A stretch of DNA of 60,000 bases from Hydractinia symbiolongicarpus (GCF_029227915.1 NC_079879.1:4528001-4588000), one strand, 5' to 3'. Counted from the stretch's first letter, positions 1-14,265 are shown. Translations and numbers: made by a program. The notes: a model not told the origin generated them from the letters alone.

Positions 1-920
1 CTTTATTGTTGCATACGTATGGTATATTTCTCCTTAATCGTCTCGCTTTTTTTAGAAAAGCTTGATACTCGCCCAATCACAATGTTCGATCCAGGCCTTT
101 TCTTGACGCATTTAATTGCGTTAATTAATTCCGTCCTTTGTTGGTGTTCACAGTTTGTCTTCGTATAAATAGACCTCAAAAATATTTATGCGGAAGATTA
201 TCTAAAGAAGATCAGCTAACGTGATTTCCTCTCAAAATAACTTTGCGTGATAATGGCGGTATATTTGGTTAGGGAAAAAATTTCGAGCCAAAATCAGTAA
301 AATTGGTGTGTGCAACGCCCTTTATTAGAAAAATTTAACTTCTTCCCCAGGACCTGAAAAACTGAATAAAGGTCTAAAAAGAAGAGGGTTTCGTTGCCTT
401 TTAGAAATCTGCGAATCATCATATCAAATTAACCTAGAAGTTTAGTGTACTTTTGAGACCTGCACAAAAGAACGTCTTCACCTGTTATTGTAAACATTGT
501 TAATTACAGACTTGTTGTTGCCTCCTTTGCAACAATAGGAACAGTAGTTAGATGTCCCTAATTATCACCTGTAATTAACATAATTAACAAAATATCCGTA
601 AACGATGTTATCTTTTAAATTGAATAGTAAGACCGATAAACAAAAATGTCTGACGAGTAGAAAAAAGACGCCAAAAGTGCTTCAGTTGTAGACTTAGAAC
701 ACTTAAAGAAATAAACATATGTTAGAATCAAATTTACTCTTATAAGGTACCCGTTATAATCTGATAAAATAATCGAGTCGGTTTGTTTCGTGTTAGTATC
801 CACCTTATTTTTCAAATTCGACATCAAGATTAATCAAGTGTAAAATAGAAAAATAATTTTAAGGTTTATACAACGTTCAGTTCGTTAGAAGCCTGGGTGA
901 TAAGTTACCTTCATGTGAGA
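1..920. other. AT-rich intergenic, no gene seen
   Basis: Both strands are broken by frequent stops. The only open stretch (a 70-codon minus-strand frame near 615-827) has no recognisable motif or splice context. No repeat or RNA gene was recognised. Confidence 0.5.
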
Positions 921-1337
921 TTATGTTTTTGTTTTTAAGATGTAACAGATGGAAGGCAGCCAGTTACACGAGCGACGTTTCCTGTGTGGCTTATAATTTT
1001 GCGGGATGTTTCGCAATGCGAGAGTATCATATTCTAATTTTGAATAAACCGTGTTGATTATTATTAAAGCTGTTGTTATCTTATCAACAGCCAGGGATAC
1101 ATCTTTCGTAATATTTTTCTTGTCCTGCCTAAAATCTTTATTAAGAGAACGCTTTCTAACTGCTGGAGGCATATAAAAATGTTTTTTTGTGTGTTGAATC
1201 AAAATAATAAATACATAACTCACATACGACGAGAAAAATGCTGTTAAGAATAAAACATCAAAACGTTGCCAAGAATTTACATTATCATCACTCTCTCCAA
1301 AATGTATATTGCGAAGTGAGCTCTCACCGCAATTCAT
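921..1337 (-). CDS. Hypothetical 138-aa membrane protein or exon
   Basis: I do not recognise this protein. The frame is open for 138 codons, long for such AT-rich DNA. One hydrophobic segment at about residues 28-47 (FDVLFLTAFFSSYVSYVFII) could span a membrane. The remainder is basic, with several Lys/Arg clusters. The base before the ATG completes a good splice acceptor (pyrimidine-rich, ending acaatag), so this could be an internal or terminal exon, or a message whose leader is added by trans-splicing with almost no 5' UTR. No partner exon was found and the phase of the candidate exon at 8401-8455 does not fit. A chance ORF remains possible. Confidence 0.3.
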   Translation of the reverse strand: MNCGESSLRNIHFGESDDNVNSWQRFDVLFLTAFFSSYVSYVFIILIQHTKKHFYMPPAVRKRSLNKDFRQDKKNITKDVSLAVDKITTALIIINTVYSKLEYDTLALRNIPQNYKPHRKRRSCNWLPSICYILKTKT

Positions 1338-4300
1338 CTATTGTAAAGACAACGCTGATATCAGATGGAACACAACATTTCAACAGCTGTTTATCTCCCC
1401 TTCCAAATAATTAGATATCCGGCCTGAACATATTAATCTATATTTCATATAGATATGATTGTAAGAAAGAGTTTCCGTCCAATTTTTTAACAAAAAATTT
1501 TCCTTCCCCCTTTTTTCATTAGCAAAAACATTAGGTTAGCTGTGACTTAATTATATTGAACGGGGGTAAAAAAGTGTTATATTAGAAATGTTGCAAAGGA
1601 AATGTAAAAAGAATTCAAAAGGTGCATGGAATGTTGATCCGTACTATTCAAAGTTGTACAATGTTATTTGAAAGCTTACACAATAACTAATCTACCTCTT
1701 GTAGTGAGACCTAAACGGCGAGTCATAGAAGGTTATTTTTACGCTTTTGTATATGACGTCACAGGTCTCTAATTTCATATATCGTCATGGAACACGCGTG
1801 CCAACAAAATGGGTCAGATTATCTAAAAGTCATAAAGCCCAGCTAGACGCACAGCGTAGTGAAGACTTGAAGAGTTCGGAGTAATTATGTTTGACCTTGG
1901 AGGTTGCGACGTTCCTCATCACGTGCCTATTAGTATTCTCCGTTGCTGAATAAATAAAAACAACAACTTTGATTTGATTTTCATGTGGTCGTCGAAATAA
2001 CTATTATTTAATTTATTTAATAACCAAAACACAACAACAGCAGAAACTTATTTGATCTGTAGGTGATATAATACACGCCCTTTCCTAAATAAAATTGTAA
2101 TAGCTAATCAAAACCTCTTTAATGTTGGTGTAGCCGTGCATGGAATGCAAATTAGAGATATTTTGTTGTCACAGTTTGTCATTAAAAATACGTGTTTGGC
2201 CATCTTGCTGAAGAAACAAAAAAACTCCCTTTACCTTTCATTAAACCATAAAAAATACCGCATAAGTTCACAATGTTGGCCAGAGTTCATGTATATTTGT
2301 CAACAGGAAGAGGAAATTGGAACGGTAATCCCATTATATCCATACTCAAAATATTTGTTTAGGGCAGACAAAATATTTATAAAAACCTCCTATTATCCCG
2401 TAATTAGCAAAATGCTAATTAGCAAGTGAGACTCCATTTCTAGATGTAACACGAAACATCTTTCGCAATCACATTAAAATTTCTAATAACATAGTCTTAA
2501 AGCTTCACTCAGAGCTTGTTTGTTTTTTGCTTTTTTGAATTTTAATATTTGCCAACAGAGGCTGGTTTTGTTTATTGTGGCAAAAAAGTTCCTCATTCAA
2601 TAAAGTTGTTATGAAGAGGATATAAGCTTAGCAACTCAACTTATTTTATGTATTCTTAGAAAGTTCATGAGACGCGTACATAAAACACAACAAGTTCGGG
2701 AGAATCATTTATTTCTGTTTCATAAGTTCACTTTTTTGGTACTACGCGTTACGCAAAATAAAACAATTTGAATGCTGGTGAAAAAGATGCTCACTTTTGT
2801 TCCTACGGCTTCTTATCTCTCATCAGCGCTAACTATGTTATGATGTTTGCTTTATCCAGAGCATCATAAAATCCAAGTTCATATCTGTTTTATTTGTTCT
2901 CCACCCAGGGCTTAAATGTTCTTAAAACCGCTTTAAAGAACGTGTAATATAAACCACATGTAATCATAACGTGCAGTAAAAATCGAGGGGCAGATCCCCC
3001 TCCCTAATGATATTTTATAAAATGCTTTTGTTGAGAAAAATAAATAAATAAGATTTTCTTCTTTTTCTCTTTTAAACACCATCCGTTGCATCGAACTTGC
3101 TGTATTTTTTACTACATAACGACAGTAGAGTGTTTTTATCGAGGCAATATTTGGGTATGATTTCCAATGGCAACATTATTGTATGAAATTGTGATGATAG
3201 AAAAGAGAGCCTAGAGATGCGAGTACCCAAACAAATTTGTAACTGTTTTTTTAGTTGGAATATTGTACTAATTTTAGTATAAGAGATTAAAAAGATAATT
3301 TGAAAATACTTTTGTTGAATATTTCGGCAATCTTGATGTGCTAATTTTTAAAATTTTCTAAATTTAACCCCCCTCCCTCAAAAAAAAACACCTTAACACA
3401 GCACCTCATAAAAAAGGCCGTTCACTCGCCCCACAATCAAGCATAACCTTCGCAAACACAAATCCAAGTAAAAGTCGAACAAAATATTTAATTTATGTTA
3501 GAAACGCGTATAAATGTTTGCTTTTTGTGTATTAGACTCGAAATTCAGACAACATAATAGAATATCACAAATACAGATAAGGGAAAAGATGTAAAATTTA
3601 AAACTACATGAAAATAACCTTGATTTAAATGTGAAATAAGGCACATCTAAAAAGTTTCACTTCAAAATAGAACGACATTGATTCTTAAAAAAAGTATATA
3701 GTTTACCTTTATAACATCCTAACTTGTGTTTCAATGTCTTGCTATCTTTTACCAACGATGATACAAGAACCTTTGTATCTTCAAATCAACTGTGAATGGT
3801 GCAAACATGCTACCCTTTTTATATGTTCTTATTTATTACGGACGCTGATTAAGCATGACGTCATAAACAAAAGCGTATTTTGATTGGTTGTTAGTTTTCA
3901 CGTTAAAAATGAACCGGAAAACAATATATAGCTTATGAAGGCATGGGGGAACTAGCAGGCTACTAGGAAATATGCCATATGGTTTAAAATGCCATGCAGA
4001 GGAAATCAGTGTTAAAGTATGAAGCAAAAAAGAGATATTAGCTTATATATATCACATTGCGTTTTCGATTAAGAAAAACATAAAGGCTTTTCTTATTAAA
4101 CCAGCGAACATGTCCCTATTAATGTCGGCATAATAGTCCAAGTTCGGTTTTCGCGGGAATGTGATAGCTCGTGTTGGGAATTGTCTGTTGATTTCCTTTC
4201 TTTTAAGATTTCATGATGACATAACGAAAATATGCTAAAAATACTAAAAAAAGCTCTAACTACTTTGTCATTAACAAACCTATTTGAATAAGATGTAACG

Positions 4301-7300
4301 GGGTTTACGGCGAGTGTTAGGTTTCTTAAGAGTTCTCTTTTTTCTCCATTCAATGCATAGTAATATAAATAACAAAGATGTATATGCAATGACGTTAGAA
4401 AAATAACTTATTTTCCTTATATAAATAAAAAACAAAGTAAACAGAAAATTAGATGATGAATATCGGGTTTTGCTTTCCTCTGTAAAATGCGTTATTATGG
4501 ATCAGTTTTGTTTCATAGAAACGGTTTATAAATGACGAGAGCATTTACATATGAGACACTTTTTGAGTCATTTTGTCTCAAGGTCATCCATTTGCCAAAT
4601 TTCTATTTGGCGTGGGTAGAATTCTTTTGACGAATCAGCAATTTTTACCGCTACATGTTACTCAATATTGGTCCACGATACGCAGTGACGGAATTTCACA
4701 TATTTTACTAAACACTTGAGATTCGTTTTGTTAAAGATTTGTGAGAACCTCCGCAGGAAGTTCTCATTTACAAGCAGTTTCGTAACAGCTTTATGTTGAT
4801 AACATACAAATCGAAGCATTGTTTTTGCTTTCTCACACACAAAGTACGAGTAAAAACACAAGAGAACCACATATGATGCTGGTACTCGATGGTACTCGAT
4901 TGTTCTCAATTGTGCTTGATTATCTTAGATTACGCTGAATTGCGATCATTTCCCACGATATTGATGAAAAAGGTCTGTGTGTTGTAAAAAAACAACAAAA
5001 ATAATGCATAAAAAATTGTCTAACTGTTTAAGATGTTAAATAAATATCACTCCGCCTTTTTCATGTATGTTATTTGATAGCTTAGGCCGGGAAAGGGACG
5101 GCTTTCTAAGGAAGGAACGGCTGTTTAAGCTATAGCACAGCAAAACAGGATATAACAAAAAGAACGAGAGGGCGTAGGATTTGTAAAAAGACGGCATTTA
5201 TAAAGCTTCCTTTCGTTTTAAATGCGTTTTGTAGTTTACATGACGTTTCAATTATATTAATGAACATTAATTAGCAAAAATTGTGAAAATGGAATTTATA
5301 TGGGAGGACCCTAGTTTCCTCACATGTGAACCTCTTCGTTGATATGGAATGTTGTCATGTTCTAAACATACATGCACAAAAAAGTATTTTCAATTTTGTT
5401 GTGGTGGTTTAATCTGTTTTCTTCACACCGAAAAACTTTCTGGAGATACCACAACTTGAGTTTTAATCGTGACAACGGAAATAAGATAACCGGGCCGTTA
5501 GGTTAATCCTATTACAAACAGTCATCCCGATAAACGAAATGGTTGATGTAACCACGTGATTTGTTAAGACGAACACCAACTAACAGTTCTGTAGAATTTC
5601 AATATTTGTTATTGTTGAGTGGGCGAGCTAGCTATTACTAATATAACGGTAGACAGTATGACGGTGAACATATATGGATATATAAGAGATAACTGTTACG
5701 CTGTCTACATCATGCTTTGTAGGGAAAAAATATTCCTCTTGTGAGGTTTCGACTGTCATGTGACAAGAGTGAGAAATATGTAGCAAAACAAAGAAACATT
5801 GTGTGTCCATCATATCTCATTTTCTTACATCATGACGTGCAAGCTACATATGTGCTATAGCGCAACAAACACTACATAAAGTTGTGTCATTTGGAAACTA
5901 ATATTTTCTATATGTTAAACAACTCTTGCTCATGACAAACATGGAAACTATGAGTATGCTTTATTGTTCAAGTGAAAAAACTTAACCAAAAGGATTTTGT
6001 TAGAATCTTAGAACAGTATGACTAAACATCTATCTAAAATTGGAACACGTGTAAAAAACACAGTCCATATTGATAAAAAAATTAACTTGTACAAAGAGAA
6101 TACAAGAGTTTATACTAAAATCAAAAGCAACCAAGCTCTTCATTTTCTATTGATAACTCTACTTAATACGCTTGACAGCTAGCTAGATGGGCCAGAGTTA
6201 TCAGTAACTATGTTAAACTTAACTACGAAGAGTTATAATTGGATTAGAAAATATTTAGTGAGATTATTATCAAACAATCTTGAACGACAGTTCATTTTTT
6301 CGTGCAAACTCTGATGGACGTTGTGGGTCTTAGCTTTTTTAAGATAAATTAGTCAACTAATTATCTTGCAGAAACATGAAAATCAAATCTTCATTGTATA
6401 GTCAATGCATTTTTTTTGCTGGCAGCCATCATTGAGATTTGTGAGATTTATGTAAAATCGAGGAAAATAGTTTTTGCATATGGCAGCAGTTCTGAACAGT
6501 TTTTCGGGAGAAATAACTCTTGTAAGATTAATCAGCGTTGTCCTACAAAATCCAAAATGCCTATATATCACACATATATTACGCAGGAATATTTTTAAGG
6601 TTCCCGTCAAATTACAGCCAAACAGTACTAAACCTTAATATCGAGCAATGTAGCGGACGCGTGCTTAAGAATAAAATTAAAATAAGAACTTTATCGAAAA
6701 ATTGTAATATTGCTTTAATCACTTCAAACTTTATAAGTTTTTTAAGGTTACTGTCAGACCCAGCAAATCTGTTGCTAAAGGGGGAGGTGTCAAATGGGTG
6801 GGGTGGGCTGTGAGCTGTGCCTAATATTCGAAATGAAGTTCCAGACCGTCGATTGCTGTTGCTGTTTTCGTTCAAAAGTCATTTCTAACAGAAAATGTAA
6901 AGGGCTATGACCAAGGGCCTTCCTTTCTCGTCAATTTAAAAATTAAGCCTGTTGTCTATCAAATATGTCAAAAATAGAATTTCAGACGTACTGTGTAGCA
7001 AAAACTTTTCTTTGATCAACTATAGTTTTTTTTTAAATTTAAGAGAAGAAAATAGTTGACAGATATGTACGGAGACAATACTTCAAAGCCGCTACAAATA
7101 TAGCGGATTATATATCGGCTCAATTATATTAGGATTAAACAAGACCAGTAGAATAGTGTTGCCTAAAAGACATCACTTGAGCACCTTTGTGGACCTAAAA
7201 TTCCAAAAATATGAGTTTTACCAAATGTCTGATACAACAATATCCGGATTAGACCGAGAGTTGGCAATCACACTAACCTAATAGTAAGGAATTTATTGAT

Positions 7301-8652
7301 GGGCTTCGGAAAAAGTGTGTTAAACGAATCTATTTTTAGCTATTACGTAGAAGGCAATGGAAAGAAACACAGTGTGAAAATAAAATAAAAATATAAGTCG
7401 TACATTGAATGTTTACCTGAAACAAACACATGAACAAACAAAGTATGAAACGAAAAATAACGATACATAAATGGACAGATAGGACAAAATAAACACGGGC
7501 AATAAATATTTTATTAAAAATATAACCAAGTTACAATCCTACCGATAGCTGAACTTGTTCTCGACAATCAACATGCATTTACGCATGCGCAGTAGAAGTT
7601 TAAATTTAACCAGCATAATGAATGAAATATACCTATGATATAGTAACAGTATCGTAGTTCTGATTTAAAGGCCATAAATAAACCGTTGTGTAGGAAAATA
7701 TTCATTAATGTAATATCAATGACGTAAGTGTTACCATGGCAACAAGAAAGCGTGCAGTAAGCTGTTTTAATTATTTGGTCACAAACTAACCAAATTTATT
7801 GTGTAACATAAGCCGCTAATTATACTTTTTAATCCATTCACAATAGGAAGCACATACAATAATTGACCCACATTCGTTTAATCACCAACATTCAAATTAC
7901 GAGCAGTGTTCCGTTGAGGAAATAGGACGGCAGACAAAGAGAATGTCTGAAAAATCAGGTGTTAATTTACCCGTAAAATCACGTTGACGGAAACAACAGG
8001 GTACTGAAAAGAACTTGTCTGGTTTTCTGGCAAACGTTTCAAGCCGGTAATACTAAATGAACATAACACGAATAATTCGGTTGAAATTTGACAGTGAGAT
8101 GGAAACAGAGAATTGTAAAATATTTTCTCTACTTCCGGTTATTAATCTTCTTTTAATCCCTTCTAAGTATTTATCACTTCTCATGGTTGATTTAACGTAA
8201 GCGTATTTTAAAAGATAAGTCGTACCGCCCAGCTCATTAACACACAATTTATTTAAGAAGGAAATTCCGAGCAATCTTTATTTCATAGCCTTATGGCACC
8301 GTAACTAAAAGCGTTTTGACCTTCCTTCATTCGAAAGTAAAGTTGGACTTCATAATATCAATATTGCGATGATGAAAGTATTTATAAAATGCTGACTCAC
8401 CTGACACTGACACCCTTTCTGTGCTGGAAACGAACTCAATGATTTTCAGCATCATCACATTGCCATAGGTTCAACACATCACGCAGCAGCACCTCTGAAA
8501 CAGAATCTCCGTTTCAAACGTGTAATGATCCTTTATCTCTAATCTTCTTCCAAATATTATTGAAGAAAAAAACGAAGATCGTCGCCACAAGCAGTCACTT
8601 GGCTATTTCACTATTAAACACACGCACCGTCATTTCTCAATGTTTACAAAAG
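1338..8652. other. Long AT-rich intergenic region, no supported gene
   Basis: Only short ORFs without recognisable domains are present. Near the right end, a minus-strand ATG at 8455 opens 18 codons and runs to a strong donor (CAG|GTGAGT at 8401/8400), the only coding-like signal noticed. No tandem array, SINE or reverse-transcriptase fragment was recognised here. Confidence 0.45.
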
Positions 8653-8796
8653 CCGCATCTCCACTGGACGATATTCGCGACTATTTTGTGACGAAAAGTA
8701 GAAACGAATTCAACTTTTGATCATGACGATAATCACAACCAATCAAATTCGAATATTTGTGACGATCGTCGTAAAAATCGTCCCGTGGAGATTCGC
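8653..8796. mobile_element. Short MITE with about 20-bp terminal inverted repeats
   Basis: The left end (CGCATCTCCACTGGACGAT) and the right end, read in reverse complement (CGAATCTCCACGGGACGAT), match at nearly every base. They enclose about 105 bp rich in further CGAT/CGTC inverted motifs. The element has no coding capacity. It is best read as a miniature inverted-repeat transposable element of unknown superfamily, and no clear target-site duplication was seen. Confidence 0.6.
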
Positions 8797-9670
8797 CCAA
8801 AAGGACTTTGCCGTTTATAAACGAACTCAGGGCTCGGAATGTTAAGTTAAATTAATGACTTAAAACGATCATAATTTTTGCTGACGTTGTTTTCCGACCT
8901 ACACGTATGGCAAAGTAGACCTTTCGCAGCCAACTGACTTCATAGCCTATCCGCAGCCGAAGATGCCTAACAATTTTGAGAAATGTCCTAAAACCTTTTC
9001 ATTTAATAATTAAAAAGATTGTAGTTAAGTTATAAATGGTATAAAATTGATGTATTTTGTGCAAATCAGCACTTATCAGAATTTAAGAACCCTTTAATCG
9101 ATGCTAATATATTTATTTCATGTTGTAGGAAAAATAATGTTTGGCAATAATCTGAGTAATGACAGACATTATGACGTGTTTTCCAAATCAATACACGTTA
9201 CTGGTCAAAAAAAATGGTAATTAAGCTATTTTTAACGTAATTATTAAAGTGTGGGCTTCTGTCTTTTTTATGAAGGTACTTTATTACATATTTTTTGCTG
9301 AGCTTGATGAAAAAATTTCAGCATAAATATCCTTTGAACTATTCTTACTCTTTATGGCGGGTTAACAGAGGCGAGTAACGAAGGAGTGACAGAGAACACC
9401 AATACCTTCCCTCGCGACAAGTTGTAAGTCATAAAACTTGGAATGAATTATAACTGCCCCATCCTTTAAATAATGACTTTCAGCAATAATTTTCCCCGAC
9501 GTCAGCTATTTTGTTGAAAAATCCGGTTGTCGAAAACCTAGTATTTGGCAAACATTTTTATCGATATTTGATTAGATAATATTAGAATACTTTAAATGGC
9601 ATTCCAATTATTTAACCATCTAATACCATCAATGTAACAATCCACGAATTAGACAAAAAAGACTAAAAAA
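8797..9670. other. Intergenic, nothing recognised
   Basis: AT-rich sequence with no ORF, repeat or RNA gene that I can support. Confidence 0.45.
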
Positions 9671-9679
9671 CGTCCTCTC

Positions 9680-10372
9680 TTGACACCATTGCATGCGTCT
9701 CGTTACTTGCGGTACTATTTTGTGTTACAGCAGACGTATATGGGTATTACAATATAGATAGTCGGTGGCCCGTAAATAATCTCAAGGGTTCGCCCGTCCT
9801 TTATATACCACATTTAGTGTGTCTCGCTATTTGAGGTACTACATTGCGCAGAGGCAGAAAAAATGCGGCTATTATTATAGAAACTAGTAATCAACCCGTG
9901 AAAAAATCCACAGGGTCGCTCGTCCTTTATGTATGGCATTTCGTTTTTCCATAACAAATAGACAAACAGACACACGATGGTTATTATTAAAGAGACTAGT
10001 CGGTTGCGCGTAGATAAGTCCACGGGTTCGGCCGCCCCTTATGGACACCATTTCGCGTGTCTCGCTACGTGAGGTACCATTTTGAGCAGAAAAAGACAGA
10101 ATACGGCTATTAATAAAGAGACTAGTCGGTTACCAGCGGATCATTTTACGGGGTCGCCCGTCCTTTATGTAACTCATTTCGTGTTTCCGTAACACGACGT
10201 TTTTCTCGCAGACAGACAGAAAAAAAACGGCTATTATTAAAAAGAGTAGTCGTTAACGCGTGGAAAAATCCACGGGGTTGTCCGCCCTTTATATATCGCA
10301 TTTTGTGTTTCCGTAACATAAATACAAATAGACGCACTAAAAGACAGACGGCTTACGGCTATTATTAAAGAG
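9680..10372. repeat. Degenerate tandem array, about 120-bp unit, about six copies
   Basis: A unit of about 120 bp recurs. It contains a 'GTCGCCCGTCCTTTAT' block (near 9785, 9905, 10025, 10152 and 10273), a 'catttcgtgt..tccgtaac' block, a 'gacagacaga' block and 'cggctattattaaagagac'. Several units also carry a short palindrome (gtggaaaaatccac). Copies differ by substitutions and small indels, so the array is old. A lone relative lies at 13125-13260. Short ORFs across the array are by-products of the repeat. Confidence 0.75.
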
Positions 10373-13120
10373 ATGTTGTGTGCATTTGGGTTCGGAAACA
10401 TTAAAAAATATGAAATAGCACTTTTAGGCGTGGAATATCACAGTTCTAACGTCATTAAAAAATGGTTAAGCAACAAGAATAATCAACCTCGTCACCAGGA
10501 CTATTTGCTTCTTAACAGCTTGCGCTTTTTCATAGATCTAACGAAATTGGGTCAAGCATGCTAGAATTATAATTCTCTTTAAATGAGTAAGAAAGTAAGA
10601 ACCCTATTTTCTCAGAAATTTTATCTAAAAACACAATTGCTTCGAATTAGCAGTGAAGGATATCCGAATCAATTTTAAAAGGGTAAAAAATATTTTTTTT
10701 GAAGAAAGTTGCATGCGTAACCCTATCTAAACCACAATTTGTGAAATTCATTTTAAAACCAATTACCTACGATTTAAAGAACACTCAATTAATATTTTAA
10801 TGAGTCGCAATTCGTCCAAAAATCAGACAACACATTCAAGAGTTTTAATCTTGTTGCGAAAAGCTGGGAACATTAAATCCTATCACAGCATGCGTTTAAC
10901 AAGCAACGTTTTATAACGTCACCGGCTAGCATCATGTTTTTCTGTTGACTCATATTACTTAAAAGCTGTTGGTAAAGCAGATGAATAACAAATTATATCT
11001 GGACCAAGTTAGTATAGTTGATGATTTTTGATGTGATTACTCTTTTAGTGAAAAGCAAAAACATAATGAGGGAGAATTTTCTGAATCAGAATTAACTTAA
11101 CTACAATTTTCACAATGTAACATTATCTCTAACTACAGCGAACTGTAAAAATTACAAAATTCCCTCTCCTTGAAGAACTTATTGATGTCCTCCTAGGTTT
11201 TACGAACTTCGAGAGTTCAGTCCCAAACTTCGACTGAATCATGCGCTCCTTCTTATTTTAATTGACAACGTGGATCCTTTTTTATGTTTATTCGCCATGA
11301 TTTTTACTTATCACCATGATTTACTTGATGGCAAATCAACAACATAGGTCCCTATATTTAAGGGGATCTTTAAGAAAAAAAGAAAGTTATTTATTATTCA
11401 ATAAACATCATATGTATATTAGGCCTTTCCCGAATTTCCTAATTATGCCAAAATCAATTAAAGAGGTCGATACTAAAAATGATTCTTATCCCTAAGCTCA
11501 TTAGCAAAAAAAAGGTAGAACAAATTACTTAATTTCGTAAATATTTCTGTTCGTTAAGTGCCTCAATTCCGAACTTAAAGTTACGGTCAAACCCTTTATA
11601 TAGCCGAGCTTCAACCAGAATATTACATTGCTCTAAGAACTTCATTTTTGTAATGATAATTTAATATTCTATCTGAATATCCTTATTTGAAGAGCACAGA
11701 ACCATTATAAATTTTGGATGACGTCATAATGATTAACAATAAACTGTCGATGCAAACGGCTGAAACACATCAGTTTTAAGACATATAACATCAGTAGGCA
11801 GCAATGAAAAACAACACATTACTCACGATCTTATATCAAGGTTACAATGTTGGACAGTGCACCGAAGAAAAACATAAAAGATGCGCTGACTGGCTGGTAA
11901 TACTAATAGTACAGGCTTAGTGTAACTTAAGGGTAGCGTTTTTTTTTCTTTCTGTATGATTTAAAACTTTGCTGGGCTATGATGCTAAGGGAAAGTCCCG
12001 TGTTAACAGTAAGAATTTAACTAAGCTACAAAAATGATCTGTAAAATAAAAGATTTTCTTAAGATATTGAAAGAATTAATAATTAATTAAAAAAAACCCT
12101 GAAAAACGATTTCTTGCGCAAAACAGTTTTCACTTAAGGTGAACTTGCGGAGCATATACTATGATTAGATGAACCATGTGGCCGCTGACTTTTGAATGTG
12201 TCTCCTAAGGCACCCTAATAATTTTAATTGGATTTTTTGTCCCTCTGATTTGTTTAATTCAACAAACAGAGCTTTAACTATATTTTATTGCTATGCTAAA
12301 ACGTCTGGACAAATAACATGCATTATTTTTTTATGCATAATATAATTTTGTGAATTCACCTTTTGCGTCTAGTCATCCCAAGCAATATCTTTCATGTGAT
12401 TTGTTTAATATTATTAGCTAACTTATTTGTTGTGCTTTGATGCACGATTTGACCGCTATTATCACCTGCAAAGTAAACAAAAATATTGACAGCAAAGTAA
12501 ACAAGAATGTCTGTTATGTCCGTTTTTTTAACGCTACTATTTCACCAATCGAAGTAATAAAAGTCAATTTGTGCCCATGGATTATAACACTATGCATATT
12601 TATAATCAACACCATCAAAGAAAATTATGTAATCCTTTGTGTGTATTTCCCCAACCCTATTCACCACGAACAATCTAAATTACAAAGTAATATGTGAAAA
12701 ACAAAAAATTGGACAGGCAACATACCGAAATTTAAGGAAAGTGGTTAGGCAGTATTATACAAATACGAGAGGATTCTTGCAGAAATACAAATCCCTAAGT
12801 CCAAGTGATGCTACAATAACAACAGTGAGATAACAGTGATCAAATTTTAAAAAGAATGGAAGCGAAGAAGTAACTAGTCGGGTTTCAATTAAGTCCAACA
12901 AAAGTTTAAAACACACTACGTTAAACTTTCACTTAACACGAGTTTAAATTCAACACAAATATTCTTTTTACTTTAGAAAGTTTAAAAAGTGATTATTTAC
13001 AAAGTCATATTCGAGATGGTAAAATGTTATTGGCACTTCCGTGACAAATCAGCTTGACCTTGATGAATAAATTATCAAGGTTGAAAAGAAAAATGTGTAT
13101 AAATGCTATGGTATGTTATG
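10373..13120. other. Intergenic, nothing recognised
   Basis: AT-rich with scattered short ORFs (for example 12437-12697, plus) that show no domain, signal peptide or splice support. Confidence 0.4.
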
Positions 13121-13124
13121 GTTC

Positions 13125-13260
13125 ACGCGCCTTTCAATATCGAATTTCGTGCGTCCGTATCACAGCTATAAAATTGTGTCATTTTACGCAGAGAAAGACA
13201 AAATACCAGTATTATTAATATAACTAGTCGATAAGGCCCGTGGAAAAATCCACTTAGGCA
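13125..13260. repeat. Isolated diverged copy of the 9.7-10.4 kb repeat unit
   Basis: It contains the same ordered blocks as the 120-bp array: 'atttcgtgcgtccgtatcac', 'gcagagaaagacaaaatacc', 'tattattaatataactagtcg' and 'gtggaaaaatccac'. It is therefore a dispersed single unit of that family. Confidence 0.55.
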
Positions 13261-13964
13261 GGATAACAGAGAAAAACAACCGTCATTTAAATTTTGCAGA
13301 CATCAGCAGAGACCTGTGAAAACACAAAAAAATTTTTTCAGGAATATGTATACCTGTTGCCTTCATCGTATAGATCTTGAAATGCTGATCAAGAAAATGT
13401 ATAGGGTCATGTTCTTTTGACAAACGGTTGCAGAGATATCAAGGTTTAAAGGTTTTGTGATGACGTCATCAACCCGTCCATTCCGAAACGGATTCGGGGA
13501 TCCAGGTTTGGGAAACTTACCCAAATTGGTCCCAGGTAGTCCCTATTTACCCACGCAGGAGATGACGTCAGTTACTTCCATCCGTTTCCAAGTTATTTAG
13601 CCTTAAATTAAAAAGTGCAATGCAATGGCTTCTCTAATCTTAATATACTTTCCTTTGACGTCAATACTATTTTAACGTTAAAGTTTGGTAATTTACAGAC
13701 CAAATTTATAGGCGATGTTTTATAGACTTTATCAAAAAAATTTATCCACTTTGCAAAAGTCACAGACAGAAGCTAAGAGATGACAATGAATAGAAAATTT
13801 TAAACAAGGGAAGTTTTTTTGCTATATTTTCGAATTAAAAAATGCCATTGGTAGTCAATATTTTGTAGTCAGCGCTGCGCAACGTTTAATTTGACTTTTA
13901 AGTGTAAGTCGAGTAAATAGCGTATAGAATGCAACGGCCGCACTTATGATTAGAATAAGATTAT

Positions 13965-14262
13965 TATTATCTAGCCAGGATAGCCTCTTCAATTTCTATA
14001 GGAACTATTATCAATGAGGCCCCTGCGAAGGGGTACTAGTGCATTTAAAGCTCCTATTTGAGCTACGGAAGGCGTGCAAGCACATCAGCCGCTCAACTAG
14101 ACAACCACCAAGATATCAATCCTATTCTCATACTGAACGTCAAGTAGAAAGGATCGATTCACACTTTTATAGTCTCTGGCATGACTTGGTCGGGGTTTGA
14201 ACGCAACATCTTTCGCACTGGAGGCAAAGGCTCTACCACAAGGCCGCCAAGGTCACCTATCT
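13965..14262 (-). mobile_element. tRNA-derived SINE (minus strand)
   Basis: Read on the minus strand, the head at 14192-14255 resembles a tRNA gene: an A-box-like block (ggtagagcctttgcc, 14222-14238) is followed by a B-box-like block (gttcaaacccc, 14192-14202) at pol III promoter spacing. A body of about 200 bp unrelated to tRNA follows, then a short (ATA)n tail at 13965-13977. This is the layout of a tRNA-derived SINE mobilised by a partner LINE. It is not a functional tRNA, because the acceptor stem and anticodon arm are not conserved. Confidence 0.7.
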
Positions 14263-14265
14263 CTG

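Noticed and set aside
9814-10337. Minus-strand ORFs of 63-69 codons sharing a motif
   Set aside because: Similarity between them follows from the 120-bp tandem DNA repeat, not from protein conservation.
9680-10372. CRISPR-like spaced repeats
   Set aside because: Units are long, degenerate and contiguous without unique spacers, and the genome is eukaryotic.
14190-14260. Minus-strand tRNA gene
   Set aside because: The A and B boxes belong to a longer SINE with a body and AT-rich tail; arms do not fold as a tRNA.
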